Shown in pieces: positions 26,714 to 35,716 of a stretch of 64,000 nucleotides of DNA (position 1 is the stretch's first letter; every line of letters starts with the position of its first letter). Source of the DNA: Sphingobium naphthae (lineage in GTDB: Bacteria > Pseudomonadota > Alphaproteobacteria > Sphingomonadales > Sphingomonadaceae); assembly GCF_020782235.1 (NCBI RefSeq), contig NZ_JAJGNO010000005.1, positions 290,194 through 354,193 of the forward strand, in the 5' to 3' direction. Position numbers and translations under genes: made by a program. The notes beneath the pieces were generated by a model. The model did not search any database, had not been told where the DNA came from, and saw only the letters and a list, made by a program, of their open reading frames with translations.

Positions 26714-27457
26714 CTACCGCAGCAGATAGGTCGCGAGCAGCCAGCCCGGCAGGGCCGCAAGCGCGAGGAAGGTGCCGAGCGGCGCGCGGGCCGCCGCGTG
26801 CGATGCGCGGCCGCTCGCCAGCATGACCACCAGCCCCAGCATCGATGCGCACAGCAGGATGAAGGGCAAAGCCTGCCACCCCATCCACGCGCCGAGCCCG
26901 CCCAGCAGCTTGGCATCGCCCAGACCCAGCCCCTCGCGCCCGCGCACCGCCCGATAGGCTAGCGCGATGACCAGCAGCGCGCCATAGCCCGCCGCCGCGC
27001 CGATCACGCGATCGGTCAGGGTCGCATCGGTCGCATAGAAGCCCAAAGTGAAGCCGAGAAACGCCAGCGGCCAGGTGAGCGCATCGGGCAACCAGAAATG
27101 CCGCCAGTCGAGGACCGCAAGCGTGAGCAGCAGCCAGCCGAGCAGCGCCCAGGCGACTCCGCCGAGGTCGGGCGCAAAGCCCAGCGCCAGCGCGCCGATG
27201 ATGGCGCAGCCCGCCTCGACCCGGCCGTGCAGCGGATCGATGCGCGCGCCGCAACTGCGGCATCGGCCGCGGCTCGCCAGCGCGCTCAGCATCGGGACCA
27301 GGTCGCGTGGGCCGAGCGTCCGGCCGCAGCTGTCGCAGGCCGATCGCCCGCGCATCACCCCCCGCCCCTGCGGCCAGCGCAGGATCAGCGTGGCAAGGAA
27401 GCTGCCCAGGATCGCTCCGGCCAGCGCGCCGACCAGCGCCGCCACCGGATGGATCAC
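26714..27457 (-). CDS. gspO: Type II secretion prepilin peptidase GspO (A24 family)
   Basis: 247 residues starting at GTG 27457, which overlaps the gspN stop by 4 bases (GTGA). Seven or eight transmembrane helices. The N-terminal methyltransferase-type loop has two CxxC pairs (CDSCG and CRSCG). The catalytic aspartates lie in VLDWRHFWLPDAL and in GLGDAKLLGGLGAWMGW (GxGD motif). It cleaves the leader of pseudopilins GspG-K after Gly and methylates the new N-terminus. It is the last gene of the T2SS operon, which makes this locus self-sufficient for pseudopilin maturation. Confidence 0.93.
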   Translation of the reverse strand: MIHPVAALVGALAGAILGSFLATLILRWPQGRGVMRGRSACDSCGRTLGPRDLVPMLSALASRGRCRSCGARIDPLHGRVEAGCAIIGALALGFAPDLGGVAWALLGWLLLTLAVLDWRHFWLPDALTWPLAFLGFTLGFYATDATLTDRVIGAAAGYGALLVIALAYRAVRGREGLGLGDAKLLGGLGAWMGWQALPFILLCASMLGLVVMLASGRASHAAARAPLGTFLALAALPGWLLATYLLR

Positions 27458-28176
27458 AGCGTGCCTTCGACCTTCAGCAACTGAGCGTCGCCCGAAGCGA
27501 CGAAACCGGCCTGGCCCAGCGTGCCGGCAAGCGTCGCATCCGTCGTCTCGATCCGCATTTCCGCCACATAGCGGCCCGATCGCCAGACACGCAGGGTGAT
27601 CTTCTCCAGCCCGGACTGGCTGACCAGCGGCAGCACCAGCGCATCGCCGTCGCACGCGGCGACGCCCGACAGGCCCTGCGACAGGTTGAGACCGGGGAAC
27701 TGCCCGGCCAGGCGCGCGCGCACGCGCCCTTCGGCATGGCCGCAACGATCGCCGCTGAAATAGCCGCTGACATCCTCCATCATCAGGCTGCTGACCGGCA
27801 GCGGCGCGAAGGTGCGGCCGAGCGGCACGGCGCCCGTGACATCATCGATCCCGATGCGGCCAAAGCCCACGGTGATGGCGCCGCGGATGTCGTCGGGCAA
27901 GCCGTTGGTCCGTGCGACGTCGAAGCGCGCCCGACCCATCAGCAGCGAAATGGGCGACAGGCCCGCGCGCACGCTGCCCAGCGGCATGTTGCCCAGCATC
28001 AGCTGGTCGATGCCGCCGCTCCAGACGGTGCCGCGCACGTCGCGGGCGGCGACGCCCAGCCGCTCCAGCCCAGCGAGGCCCAGCGCGAGCCGCATCGGCA
28101 GGAACAGCAGCAATCCCAGCAGCAGGACGAGGATGAGGAGGATGCGCATCCGGCGCGACAGCGTCAGGCCCATCAT
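27454..28176 (-). CDS. gspN: Type II secretion protein GspN
   Basis: 240 residues; one N-terminal transmembrane helix (about 11-29) and a periplasmic domain with the GspN pattern LGLAGLERLGVAARDVRGTVWSGGIDQLMLG. GspN is present only in some T2SS and its role is unsettled. It overlaps gspM upstream and gspO downstream by 4 bases each, showing tight translational coupling. Confidence 0.85.
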   Translation of the reverse strand: MMGLTLSRRMRILLILVLLLGLLLFLPMRLALGLAGLERLGVAARDVRGTVWSGGIDQLMLGNMPLGSVRAGLSPISLLMGRARFDVARTNGLPDDIRGAITVGFGRIGIDDVTGAVPLGRTFAPLPVSSLMMEDVSGYFSGDRCGHAEGRVRARLAGQFPGLNLSQGLSGVAACDGDALVLPLVSQSGLEKITLRVWRSGRYVAEMRIETTDATLAGTLGQAGFVASGDAQLLKVEGTL

Positions 28177-28661
28177 TGCCCCTCTCCCCGTTCCAGCACG
28201 GCCTGCACCGAGACGCTGCCGGCCGTGGGAGACGGTCGTGCGCTCATGGTGACGACGCGGACGCCCTGCGCCTCCAGACCCGAGAGCCAGGAAAAAAGCG
28301 CGATCGGCCGGACGGACGCGATCGCGATTTCCATCCGGTCATTGCCCTGCGCCTGCGCGCGCTCCAGCGTCAGCCCTGCTTCGCCCGCGCTTTGGCCGAC
28401 ATATTGGTCGAGCGGAACGCCCGATCCCCCGCCCGCCGGGTTGCGCGGCAGCGCCTTGAGCTGATCGGCCGCGGCGCGGATGGCGGCGTTGCGATCGGTC
28501 GCCTCGACCAGGGCGGCGCGCGCGTCGCGCTGCGCCCGGTCGAGCGGCATGGCGATGCCGAACCAGAGGATCACGATCGCCAGCAGCGCGAACATCACGC
28601 CCAGCATCCATTGTTCCCGGGTCGAGCGTTCCGCCCAGTAAGTGGCCAGCCTGTCCATCAT
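28173..28661 (-). CDS. gspM: Type II secretion protein GspM
   Basis: 162 residues. A short cytoplasmic N-terminus with YWAERSTREQWMLG precedes a transmembrane helix (about 19-38), and a periplasmic coiled/ferredoxin-like domain follows, as in GspM. It forms the inner-membrane assembly platform with GspL, GspF and GspE. Start and stop overlap neighbours by 4 bases. Confidence 0.88.
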   Translation of the reverse strand: MMDRLATYWAERSTREQWMLGVMFALLAIVILWFGIAMPLDRAQRDARAALVEATDRNAAIRAAADQLKALPRNPAGGGSGVPLDQYVGQSAGEAGLTLERAQAQGNDRMEIAIASVRPIALFSWLSGLEAQGVRVVTMSARPSPTAGSVSVQAVLERGEGQ

Positions 28662-29776
28662 GCGCGCACCGTGATTTCCGCCAGCGTTCGCCCGCCCGGA
28701 TCCTGGGACGGGGTCGCCGTGATCGTGAAGCCCGCCGCCTGGAGCGCGAGCAGCACGATATTGATGTCTTCCGCCTTGGCCGACGCCAATGTCGCGCGCA
28801 CCATGCCGTCGGGATCCCGCGACAGGCTGGTCAGTGCGACCCCCGGCGCATCCTGCATCGCGGCGAGCAGGGCAGCGACGGGCGCCGTGAAGGCGCGCCC
28901 GCCCGCACCGCGCGCGGCCAGTCGGCTTTCCAGTTCCACCTGCGCCTGCGCGGCGTCGGTCGCGTTCGGCAGGACCTGCTGCGCCAGCGCCAGGCTTTCG
29001 CGATCGAGCCGGCTCGCCTCCATATGCTGGCGCGCCGCGCTGACCAGCGTCGTCAGCAGCAGGATCAGCAGGATGCAGCCGGTCCAGAGCGCGATCCGCT
29101 GCAGCGCGCGGCGGTCGAGGACGGGGCGCACCCGCTTGGCGAAATCACCCTGGCGCAGGTCGAGCGGCGGCTGGTCCAGCGCGGCGATCGCGCGCCCTTC
29201 GATGATGCCGGGCGCGACATCGCTGATTGCGGCGTCGGCGACCAGTTCGGGCAACGCCATATCTTCGGGCAGCGCCAGATCGACGCCGCGCAGCACGCTC
29301 GTGCCGCCGATGACGGCGCGATGGAAGCCGGCTTCGGGTGCTTCCAGCAGCAGCGGCGCGGGCACGATGATGTCGGGGTCCAGCCCATGATGCTGCGCCC
29401 AGAGCAGCCAATGCTGCATGTCGCTGCGGCTGGCGAGCGCAATCACATGCGGCGTGGCGGGGTCCTCATTCTCGTCGGCGGCGGCGAACAGCTGGTCGGC
29501 GGGCAGCAGGCCGCTTGCCAGCACCGCCAGCCGCGCCGCCGCGCGCCCCTGCCGCGCCGGAAGGTCCGGGTAGGAGGCCCAATGCAATGTCACCAGCGCG
29601 GCGGGCGGCACCAGCAGCACACGCGCCTGTTCGGGCAAGGCGGCAATGCCGCAGGCGGCCAGCCAGTTGGCGCCTTCGCCCGATTGGACCAGCGCGCCAT
29701 CGATCACCCGCATCCAGCGCGGGGGGAGTTCCGCCGCTTCGGGCAGGAACAGGATCAGGGCATCGCGGCTGCTCAC
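28658..29776 (-). CDS. gspL: Type II secretion protein GspL
   Basis: 372 residues from GTG 29776, overlapping the gspK stop by 4 bases (GTGA). The N-terminal cytoplasmic actin-like domain (about 1-225) binds GspE; a transmembrane helix (IALWTGCILLILLLTTLVSA, about 240-260) and a periplasmic ferredoxin-like domain follow. The same frame is open further upstream across gspK, but that part is antiparallel composition noise and not protein. Part of the inner-membrane platform. Confidence 0.88.
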   Translation of the reverse strand: MSSRDALILFLPEAAELPPRWMRVIDGALVQSGEGANWLAACGIAALPEQARVLLVPPAALVTLHWASYPDLPARQGRAAARLAVLASGLLPADQLFAAADENEDPATPHVIALASRSDMQHWLLWAQHHGLDPDIIVPAPLLLEAPEAGFHRAVIGGTSVLRGVDLALPEDMALPELVADAAISDVAPGIIEGRAIAALDQPPLDLRQGDFAKRVRPVLDRRALQRIALWTGCILLILLLTTLVSAARQHMEASRLDRESLALAQQVLPNATDAAQAQVELESRLAARGAGGRAFTAPVAALLAAMQDAPGVALTSLSRDPDGMVRATLASAKAEDINIVLLALQAAGFTITATPSQDPGGRTLAEITVRA

Positions 29777-30762
29777 GCGCCCGCGCCCCAGCTGCGCCGC
29801 ACCAATTGCGCCGGGCTTTGCCGCGCATCGATCAGCGCGCGCTCCACCACCTGCGTTCCCCCGACATCCACCGAAACCGTCACTCCAAAAAATCCAGTCC
29901 TCAACTTCACTTGTTCGGCGACCTCCGCCGCGGGCGACAGGCCGACGAGCGAGGGCAGCTTCCAGAAGCCCGGCACGCTGCCGTAGCCGTCCGCCGGCCG
30001 CTGCGCCAGCAATTGCCGCGCCTGACCGACGCTCAGTTCCCCGGGCAGGAGCATCGCGAACAGGGGCGCCTGTTCGGGCAGCAGCGTATTGATGTTGATC
30101 GGCGACAGGTCCGTGACAGGCAGCGCGCAAATCCACGGCTTGGCCAGATCATAGATGGCGGGCGTGATGCCCGCGACCGCGCGCAGCTCGCTCGGGTCGA
30201 TCATCATGCGGTTGGCGGCGCGATAGGGGCGGTCCATCGCCGCATAGGTCTCGTCCTCCGCGCCGCCGGGCTGGGGAGCACTGTCGCTGTCGATCCAGTC
30301 GGCCAGGCTGGACGCCGCCGCCGCCGCCTGGCGCGCATCGACGCCCAGCGCCTCCAGCAGGCCCTGGAACTGCGCGACGCCGACAGGCCTCACCTTCAGC
30401 ACCGCTTCGCTCTTGCCGCTGACGACGCTGTTGAGGTTGAAGCAATTGCCGCCATCGGTCACTTGCGCCGTGGCGATCCCGCCGGGCACCGGGATCGCCT
30501 GCGGCGTGCCCATCCAGCCGCCCGCCAGCGTGATCTTCGCGGGATTGGATTCGACCAGATCGTTGATGCGCAACCGCGCCATTTCGGTGCCGGCATCGGC
30601 GAAGGCGCGCCCTTGGTCGACCGCTCCGCCATTGCCGGTCATGCGAGTGGCGAGCGCCACGCGCTCCAGCGCCGTGGAGGCGACCACCGCCATCACCGCC
30701 ACCAGCAGCAGCACCGTCAGCAACGCCGCGCCGCGTTCGCCTGGCTTGCCAGCATCAGGCAC
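29773..30762 (-). CDS. gspK: Type II secretion minor pseudopilin GspK
   Basis: 329 residues from GTG 30762, overlapping the gspJ stop by 8 bases. The prepilin leader GKPGERG precedes the hydrophobic helix AALLTVLLLVAVMAVVAS; as in other GspK, the Glu at +5 is absent. The large alpha domain and SAM-like region (LEALGVDARQAAAAASSLADWIDSD) follow. GspK caps the pseudopilus tip with GspI and GspJ. Confidence 0.9.
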   Translation of the reverse strand: MPDAGKPGERGAALLTVLLLVAVMAVVASTALERVALATRMTGNGGAVDQGRAFADAGTEMARLRINDLVESNPAKITLAGGWMGTPQAIPVPGGIATAQVTDGGNCFNLNSVVSGKSEAVLKVRPVGVAQFQGLLEALGVDARQAAAAASSLADWIDSDSAPQPGGAEDETYAAMDRPYRAANRMMIDPSELRAVAGITPAIYDLAKPWICALPVTDLSPININTLLPEQAPLFAMLLPGELSVGQARQLLAQRPADGYGSVPGFWKLPSLVGLSPAAEVAEQVKLRTGFFGVTVSVDVGGTQVVERALIDARQSPAQLVRRSWGAGA

Positions 30763-31441
30763 CGGCGGCTCCCTCCACGCCTTCCAGCTTCTCGACCGGA
30801 CCCGGCGCAACCAGGAAGCGCATCATGACTGGCGGCTCGCCGGTGCGCGTCACCGTCATCTCGACCGCCTTGGGCAGCAGGTCGGGCTGGCTCGGCGTCC
30901 AATCCTCGCGCCATTGCCCCTCGGCATCGCGGAAGCGCAGCGTCACCGCCTCGACATTGTCGAGCAGCGCGGCGGGATCATCGCCGGCCGCGCCGTCGAG
31001 TTGCGCATAGGTGCGCCGCTCCAGCCGGCCCTGCCGGACCCAATATTCGACCTTCTGCAGCGACGGGCGCGGCAGATCGCCCAGATTGTCCCAGCCGCCG
31101 CGCACGAACTGCATCACCGGCTGCGCCTCGCCATCGTCATGCGCCCAGAAGGCCGGGGCCAGCGTGCCCGCCTCGGTCCGGGTGATGCGCGGCACCGCCT
31201 GCCCCAGGTCGCCCGCTAGCGCGCCGCCCGCCCGCTGCACCGCCGCCATGTCGTCCAGCCGCGCCTTGACCTGCGCCTGCGCCGACACGCTGTTTCCCAG
31301 CAGCAACACGCCCGCGCTGGCCAGCATCGCGAAGATCATCAGTGCGACCAGCAGCTCGATCAGCGTGAAGCCCTGTTGGGCGGAACGCCCATCCGATCGG
31401 AAGTCCCGCTCCCCGCGCCTATGTGCGTCCCGCGCCATCAT
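30755..31441 (-). CDS. gspJ: Type II secretion minor pseudopilin GspJ
   Basis: 228 residues. The leader ends at QQG before FTLIELLVALMIFAML, the type IV pilin-like N-terminus with Glu at +5. The C-terminal beta-rich domain has WREDWTPSQPDLLPKAVEMTVTR, typical of GspJ. The leader is unusually long (about 23 residues) and its RSAQQG end is shared almost exactly with gspH. It overlaps gspI by 4 bases. Confidence 0.9.
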   Translation of the reverse strand: MMARDAHRRGERDFRSDGRSAQQGFTLIELLVALMIFAMLASAGVLLLGNSVSAQAQVKARLDDMAAVQRAGGALAGDLGQAVPRITRTEAGTLAPAFWAHDDGEAQPVMQFVRGGWDNLGDLPRPSLQKVEYWVRQGRLERRTYAQLDGAAGDDPAALLDNVEAVTLRFRDAEGQWREDWTPSQPDLLPKAVEMTVTRTGEPPVMMRFLVAPGPVEKLEGVEGAAGA

Positions 31442-31812
31442 TCCACCACGCGCACGAAGCTGAGCGCCACCGGCGACGCGCCGGGCTGGCCATCGACGGT
31501 CAGGTCGATCTGGAGCAGGCGACGATCGTCGGTCGGCTTGACGACGCGGCTCCAGTGCCAGCGCCGCCCGCCATTGGTGACATCGCCATCCGCCTGGCCG
31601 ATCGAGGGCGGCAGGGGATCGGTCTGCACCTCGACCATCAGGTTGCGGGCGACGATCTGGCCCAGCGCCTTGCTGTCGAGGTCCGCCGCCGTGCGCAGCG
31701 TCACGCCCTGTAGCCGGACGAGCGCAAGCGCGGCCAGGCTGAAGACGGCCAGAGCGACCAGCATTTCCAGCAGGGTGAAGCCCAGTTCGGCGCGGCGCAC
31801 GCGATCAGCCAT
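31438..31812 (-). CDS. gspI: Type II secretion minor pseudopilin GspI
   Basis: 124 residues. The prepilin motif ELG followed by FTLLEMLVALAVFSLAALAL gives the peptidase site and the Glu at +5. The short globular domain has a VEVQTDPLPPSIG segment. It is the core minor pseudopilin that initiates tip assembly with GspJ and GspK. Overlaps gspH by 8 bases and gspJ by 4. Confidence 0.9.
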   Translation of the reverse strand: MADRVRRAELGFTLLEMLVALAVFSLAALALVRLQGVTLRTAADLDSKALGQIVARNLMVEVQTDPLPPSIGQADGDVTNGGRRWHWSRVVKPTDDRRLLQIDLTVDGQPGASPVALSFVRVVE

Positions 31813-32311
31813 CGACCATCACCTTGCCCGCCATGTCGATGCTGACGGACACCCGCTCGCCCTCGCGCGCCAGCGTGACGGTCATGGGATCGGTCGGCAG
31901 GCCAGTGCCGTCGAACCCGATCTGCAGGCGACCGTCCTGGCCGACCTGCGCGCGCGTGCCCGGCTTCCAGTTGGTGGTGACGAAGGGCTTTTCCTCCAGC
32001 GGCGCCCACTGGCCGCCCTCGCGGCGCTGGAAGCCATAGCCCGAGGCGGACACCCACAGCCCGACCGGGCGCGCGGTCACGACCGCTTCGTCGCGCGCGG
32101 CGGCAACGCGCGCGGCGAAGCGGTCGGCATCCTCGATCACGCGGCCGCGCGGATCGGGGATGGTGAGCACGACGGCAGCCGAAATGAAGCCGATGATCGT
32201 CAACACGACCATCAGCTCCAACAGCGTGAAGCCCTGCTGGGCGGAGCGGTCAACTGATGTGAGGCGCGCTTTGCGCCTTACGTCAGAGTTCGCTGGAGTA
32301 GATGTCCGCAT
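31805..32311 (-). CDS. gspH: Type II secretion pseudopilin GspH
   Basis: 168 residues. A long leader (about 27 residues, ending RSAQQG) precedes FTLLELMVVLTIIGFISAAVVL with Glu at +5. The C-terminal domain has the GspH/FimT pattern AAARDEAVVTARPVGLWV. GGAG and CAGGAAA upstream support the ATG at 32311, so the gene overlaps the 3' end of gspG by 29 bases, the largest overlap of the operon. Confidence 0.88.
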   Translation of the reverse strand: MRTSTPANSDVRRKARLTSVDRSAQQGFTLLELMVVLTIIGFISAAVVLTIPDPRGRVIEDADRFAARVAAARDEAVVTARPVGLWVSASGYGFQRREGGQWAPLEEKPFVTTNWKPGTRAQVGQDGRLQIGFDGTGLPTDPMTVTLAREGERVSVSIDMAGKVMVDG

Positions 32312-32807
32312 TTTCCTGTTCTCCGCCCGGCTGGCCGTCAGCGCCCAGCGAGCTGATGTCGAACGCGCCGCGGCGACCCGGCACGGTGTAGATATAGGCG
32401 CGACCCCACGGGTCGTCGGGCAGCTTCTTGATATAGCCGCCGCGGCGGTAGCGCTGCGGCTGGGCGAGCGATGCGGGCGGATTGAGCAGCGCCTGCAGAC
32501 CGTCCGATCCGGACGGATAGGTCAGATTGTCGAGCCGATATTGCTCCAGCGCCTGCTCGATCGTGGCGATGTCGGCCTTGGCCTTTTCGATGCGGGCGGT
32601 GTCGGTGGCGGGGATCACGTTGATCGCCACGATCGTCGCCAGCAGGCCGATGATGACGATGACAACCATCAGCTCGACGAGGGTGAAACCCTCTTCTCCG
32701 GACCTCTCGCGCCCGTTCGCCCCGGGCCTGTCGAAGGGCCAGACCCGCTTGGAAGAACAGAGCAGGGCTTTGGCGAGCCCGGTGCGAACGGATTTCAGTC
32801 TACGCAT
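32283..32807 (-). CDS. gspG: Type II secretion major pseudopilin GspG
   Basis: 174 residues from the ATG at 32807; AAGGAG at 32813-32818 fixes this start and excludes the overlapping GTG at 32813. The prepilin site GEEG-FTLVELMVVIVIIGLLATIVA is followed by the calcium-binding pseudopilin core (YPSGSDGLQALL, LPDDPWGRAYIY). The leader is about 40 residues, far longer than the usual 6-10, and contains WPFDRPGANG, the translation of a dispersed sphingomonad repeat. GspG polymerises into the pseudopilus. Confidence 0.93.
   Translation of the reverse strand: MRRLKSVRTGLAKALLCSSKRVWPFDRPGANGRERSGEEGFTLVELMVVIVIIGLLATIVAINVIPATDTARIEKAKADIATIEQALEQYRLDNLTYPSGSDGLQALLNPPASLAQPQRYRRGGYIKKLPDDPWGRAYIYTVPGRRGAFDISSLGADGQPGGEQENADIYSSEL
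32714..32740. repeat. Dispersed sphingomonad repeat inside the gspG leader
   Basis: The core TTCGCCCCGGGCCTGTCGAA with flanks resembles the sphingomonad element of form GTTCGCCCTGAGCTTGTCGAAGG. Here it is read in frame on the minus strand as WPFDRPGANG within the prepilin leader. A more degenerate version lies in the gspE-gspD gap (about 35583-35720). Confidence 0.6.
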
Positions 32808-32817
32808 ATACACTCCT

Positions 32818-34035
32818 TCAAGCCCCGGTAAGGCTTTGCAGCTGCAGGATCGGCAGCAGGATGGACAGGATGATGACGGCGACGATGCCGCCCATCAATA
32901 TGATGATGACCGGCTCCAGCATCGCCAGGGCGGCGGACGTGAAGCTGTCGAACTCGCGCTCCAGATAGTCGGCCGCGCGTTCCAGCATCGTGTCGAGCCG
33001 TCCGGCGCTTTCGCCGCTCGCCGCCAGATAGACAAGCAGAGGCGGGAAGACGCCGGCCCGGCGCAGCGCTGCGGACAGGCTGCCGCCGCCGCGGATCGCC
33101 TCGACAATATCGTCCGAGGCGCGGCGCAGCACCCGGTTGTGCACGGTGTTCGCCGTGAGCGACAACCCCTCCATCAATGGCAGCCGGCTCGCCACCATGG
33201 TCGACAGCGTGCGCGCCATGCGCGCGGCATGGAGATCGCGGATCAGCCGCCCGAGCAGCGGCAGGCCGAGCAGCGTCGCATCGAAGCGATAGCGAAAGCT
33301 TTCCACCTTCAGCGCGCGCCAGAAGATCACGCCCGCAAGCGCGATCAGCAGCAGCAACAGCCACCAATAGCCGGCCAAGAAGGCGGAGAGGCCCATCACC
33401 ATGCGCGTGAGCAGCGGCAATTCCTGCCCCACCGTGTCGAACTGCTCCACCACCTTGGGCACGACGAAGATCATGAGCGCGGCGACCACGCAGACGGCAA
33501 AGGCGGCCAGGACCGAGGGATAGGCGATAGCGGTCAGCACTTTGGAGCGGATCACCGCCTGGCGCTCCATCAGGTCCGACAGGCGCTCCATGATGGTCGG
33601 CAAGCTGCCCGAGCTTTCGCCTGCAGAAACCATCGCGCGATAGAGTGGCGGGAAGCTGCGGGGCTCCGCGCCCAACGCATCGGCCAGCCGCCGCCCCTCC
33701 AGCACGCCGCCATGCACCGCGCCCACGATCGCGCGGACATGCTCCTGCTCGCTCTGGCGACCGATGGTGCGCAGCGACTCCTCCAGCGGGCTGACCTGGA
33801 TCAGCGTGGAGAGCTGGCGCGTGAAGAGTGTCAATTCCTTGGCGCTCAGCCGCGGCGCGCGCAGCGACAGGCCCGCGCGCCTGCGCGCCTTGGTGGCCGC
33901 GCCCGGCTCCAGCCGCACGATGAACAGCTTGCGCGCATCCAGCCGGGCGCGCGCATCGTCGACCGTGTCGGCCTTGACCTTGCCCGTCCGCTCGCGGCCT
34001 GCCGGGTCGATCGCCACATAGTCGTAATCAGCCAT
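32818..34035 (-). CDS. gspF: Type II secretion inner-membrane protein GspF
   Basis: 405 residues with two homologous GspF domains (about 70-195 and 275-395) and three transmembrane helices. Characteristic segments are LTLFTRQLSTLIQVSPLEESL and GESAGRLDTMLERAADYLEREFD. It is the platform protein that, driven by GspE, promotes pseudopilus extension. Overlaps the gspE stop by 8 bases. Confidence 0.95.
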   Translation of the reverse strand: MADYDYVAIDPAGRERTGKVKADTVDDARARLDARKLFIVRLEPGAATKARRRAGLSLRAPRLSAKELTLFTRQLSTLIQVSPLEESLRTIGRQSEQEHVRAIVGAVHGGVLEGRRLADALGAEPRSFPPLYRAMVSAGESSGSLPTIMERLSDLMERQAVIRSKVLTAIAYPSVLAAFAVCVVAALMIFVVPKVVEQFDTVGQELPLLTRMVMGLSAFLAGYWWLLLLLIALAGVIFWRALKVESFRYRFDATLLGLPLLGRLIRDLHAARMARTLSTMVASRLPLMEGLSLTANTVHNRVLRRASDDIVEAIRGGGSLSAALRRAGVFPPLLVYLAASGESAGRLDTMLERAADYLEREFDSFTSAALAMLEPVIIILMGGIVAVIILSILLPILQLQSLTGA

Positions 34036-35575
34036 CGGCGATGGTTTCCACCTCGGTCGCGTCGCGCCGGGATACGCGGATCGCTTCTTCCGCCGTGGTC
34101 TGGCCGTCGCGCACCAACGCGCGGGCCGCCGACCCCAGATTGGGCGCGTTGAGGAAGGCGTGGCGCGCGATCAGCGATTCGTCGCCGCCATCATTGATGA
34201 GGCGCCGGATCGTGTCGTCCACGCGGATCGCCTCGAACACGCCGATCCGGCCCTTATAGCCCGACCCGCTGCATTCCTCGCAGCCGCGCGCCTTGTAGAT
34301 GATGGTGCCGGGGTCGAAACCCAGCAGCGCGCTGGCCGACTTGTCCGCCTGCACCGGCTCCCGGCAATGCTGGCACAGGCGGCGCACCAGGCGCTGGGCG
34401 ATGACCGCCCGCAGCGTGGAGGCGAGCAGGAAGGGTTCGACTCGCATGTCGCGCATGCGGGTGATGGCGCCGACCGCGTCGTTGGTGTGGACGGTCGAGA
34501 GCACGAGATGCCCGGTCAGCGACGCCTGCACCGCGATTTCGGCCGTTTCGCGGTCGCGGATTTCCCCGACCATCACGACATCGGGATCCTGGCGCAGGAT
34601 CGCGCGCAGGCCCGCTGCGAAGGTCAGGCCGACCTTGGCGTTGACCTGCGTCTGGCCGACACCCTCGATCGCATATTCGACCGGGTCTTCCACCGTCAGG
34701 ATATTGCGGCTGCCGTCATTGAGCTGGCGCAGCCCCGCATAGAGCGTCGTCGTCTTGCCCGAACCGGTCGGGCCCGTCACCAGGATGATGCCGTTGGGCT
34801 CGCTCAGCCCTTCGCGGAAGATGCGGTCGGGCGCGCCGGTCATGCCGAGCAGGTCGAGGTTCATGCCCGCATTCTCCTTGTCGAGAATACGCAGCACCAC
34901 GCGCTCGCCCGCGCGGCTGGGCAGCGTCGACACGCGCACGTCGAGCAGCTTGCCGCCCAGCGTCAGGCCGATTCGCCCATCCTGCGGCACGCGCCGCTCG
35001 GCGATGTCGAGGCGCGCCATCACCTTGATGCGGCTGACCACGACGGGCGCGACATGCGGCGGCATCCGCAGCGTCTCGCGCAGCACGCCATCGACGCGCA
35101 TGCGCACGATCAGGCCGGTTTCATAGGGCTCGATATGAATGTCCGACACGCCCTGGCGCGCGGCTTCGGCGATGATGCCGTTGATCAGGCGGATCGCCGG
35201 CGCATCGTCCGCGCTGTCGAGCAGGTCGTCGGCGGTCGGTATGTCCGCGGCCAGGATGTCCAGTTCGTCGGCCCCGACCTCCAGCGAGCCCGCCATCGCC
35301 GCAGCGCTGCCCTCCATCGCATAATGGTTGGACAGGTGCCGGTCGAACTCGGCGGGTTCGACGAACCGCACATCGAAGCTGCGCGCCAGATGCCGCCGGA
35401 CTTCCAGCAGCACGCGCGGGTCGCTGCCTTCGCGCACGGCGATGATCAGCCGGTCGCCTTCCTGCGGCAGCAGGACGACGCCATTTTTGCGGGCGAAGGC
35501 ATAGGGGATGTCGATCGGGCGCGGCGGCATCGCGGGCGCGCTCTCGACAGGGACCAGGGACACAGGATCAGCCAC
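34028..35575 (-). CDS. gspE: Type II secretion ATPase GspE
   Basis: 515 residues. Secretion NTPase with Walker A GPTGSGKTTTLYAGL, an Asp box (RNILTVEDPVEY), Walker B (QDPDVVMVGEIRD) and His box (TGHLVLSTVHTND). The zinc-binding motif CQHCREP...CEECSGSGYKGRIG is present. Two near-adjacent GTG codons compete: GTG at 35575 is spaced 5-6 bases after GGAGG, whereas GTG at 35581 overlaps it, so I choose 35575. It powers the system from the cytoplasmic face. Confidence 0.95.
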   Translation of the reverse strand: MADPVSLVPVESAPAMPPRPIDIPYAFARKNGVVLLPQEGDRLIIAVREGSDPRVLLEVRRHLARSFDVRFVEPAEFDRHLSNHYAMEGSAAAMAGSLEVGADELDILAADIPTADDLLDSADDAPAIRLINGIIAEAARQGVSDIHIEPYETGLIVRMRVDGVLRETLRMPPHVAPVVVSRIKVMARLDIAERRVPQDGRIGLTLGGKLLDVRVSTLPSRAGERVVLRILDKENAGMNLDLLGMTGAPDRIFREGLSEPNGIILVTGPTGSGKTTTLYAGLRQLNDGSRNILTVEDPVEYAIEGVGQTQVNAKVGLTFAAGLRAILRQDPDVVMVGEIRDRETAEIAVQASLTGHLVLSTVHTNDAVGAITRMRDMRVEPFLLASTLRAVIAQRLVRRLCQHCREPVQADKSASALLGFDPGTIIYKARGCEECSGSGYKGRIGVFEAIRVDDTIRRLINDGGDESLIARHAFLNAPNLGSAARALVRDGQTTAEEAIRVSRRDATEVETIADG

Positions 35576-35716
35576 GTCCACCTCCGTTCGCCCCCAGCAT
35601 GTCGATGCCTGTCCTGAGCGCTTGCTGCAAGCAGGCCGTCGACGGGAGCTTTTCGTCCAGAAGATCAGCGAGGGGCTTCGACAGTCGCAGCCCGATCGGA
35701 AACATTATGGGCATGG

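Noticed and set aside
28658..30136. gspL extended to a 492-residue protein
   Set aside because: The added part overlaps most of the gspK 3' region; GTG at 29776 with a 4-base overlap fits the operon pattern and the GspL N-terminus.
34160..35617. 485-codon plus-strand frame opposite gspE
   Set aside because: Antisense shadow; GspE Walker motifs and Cys motif are on the minus strand.
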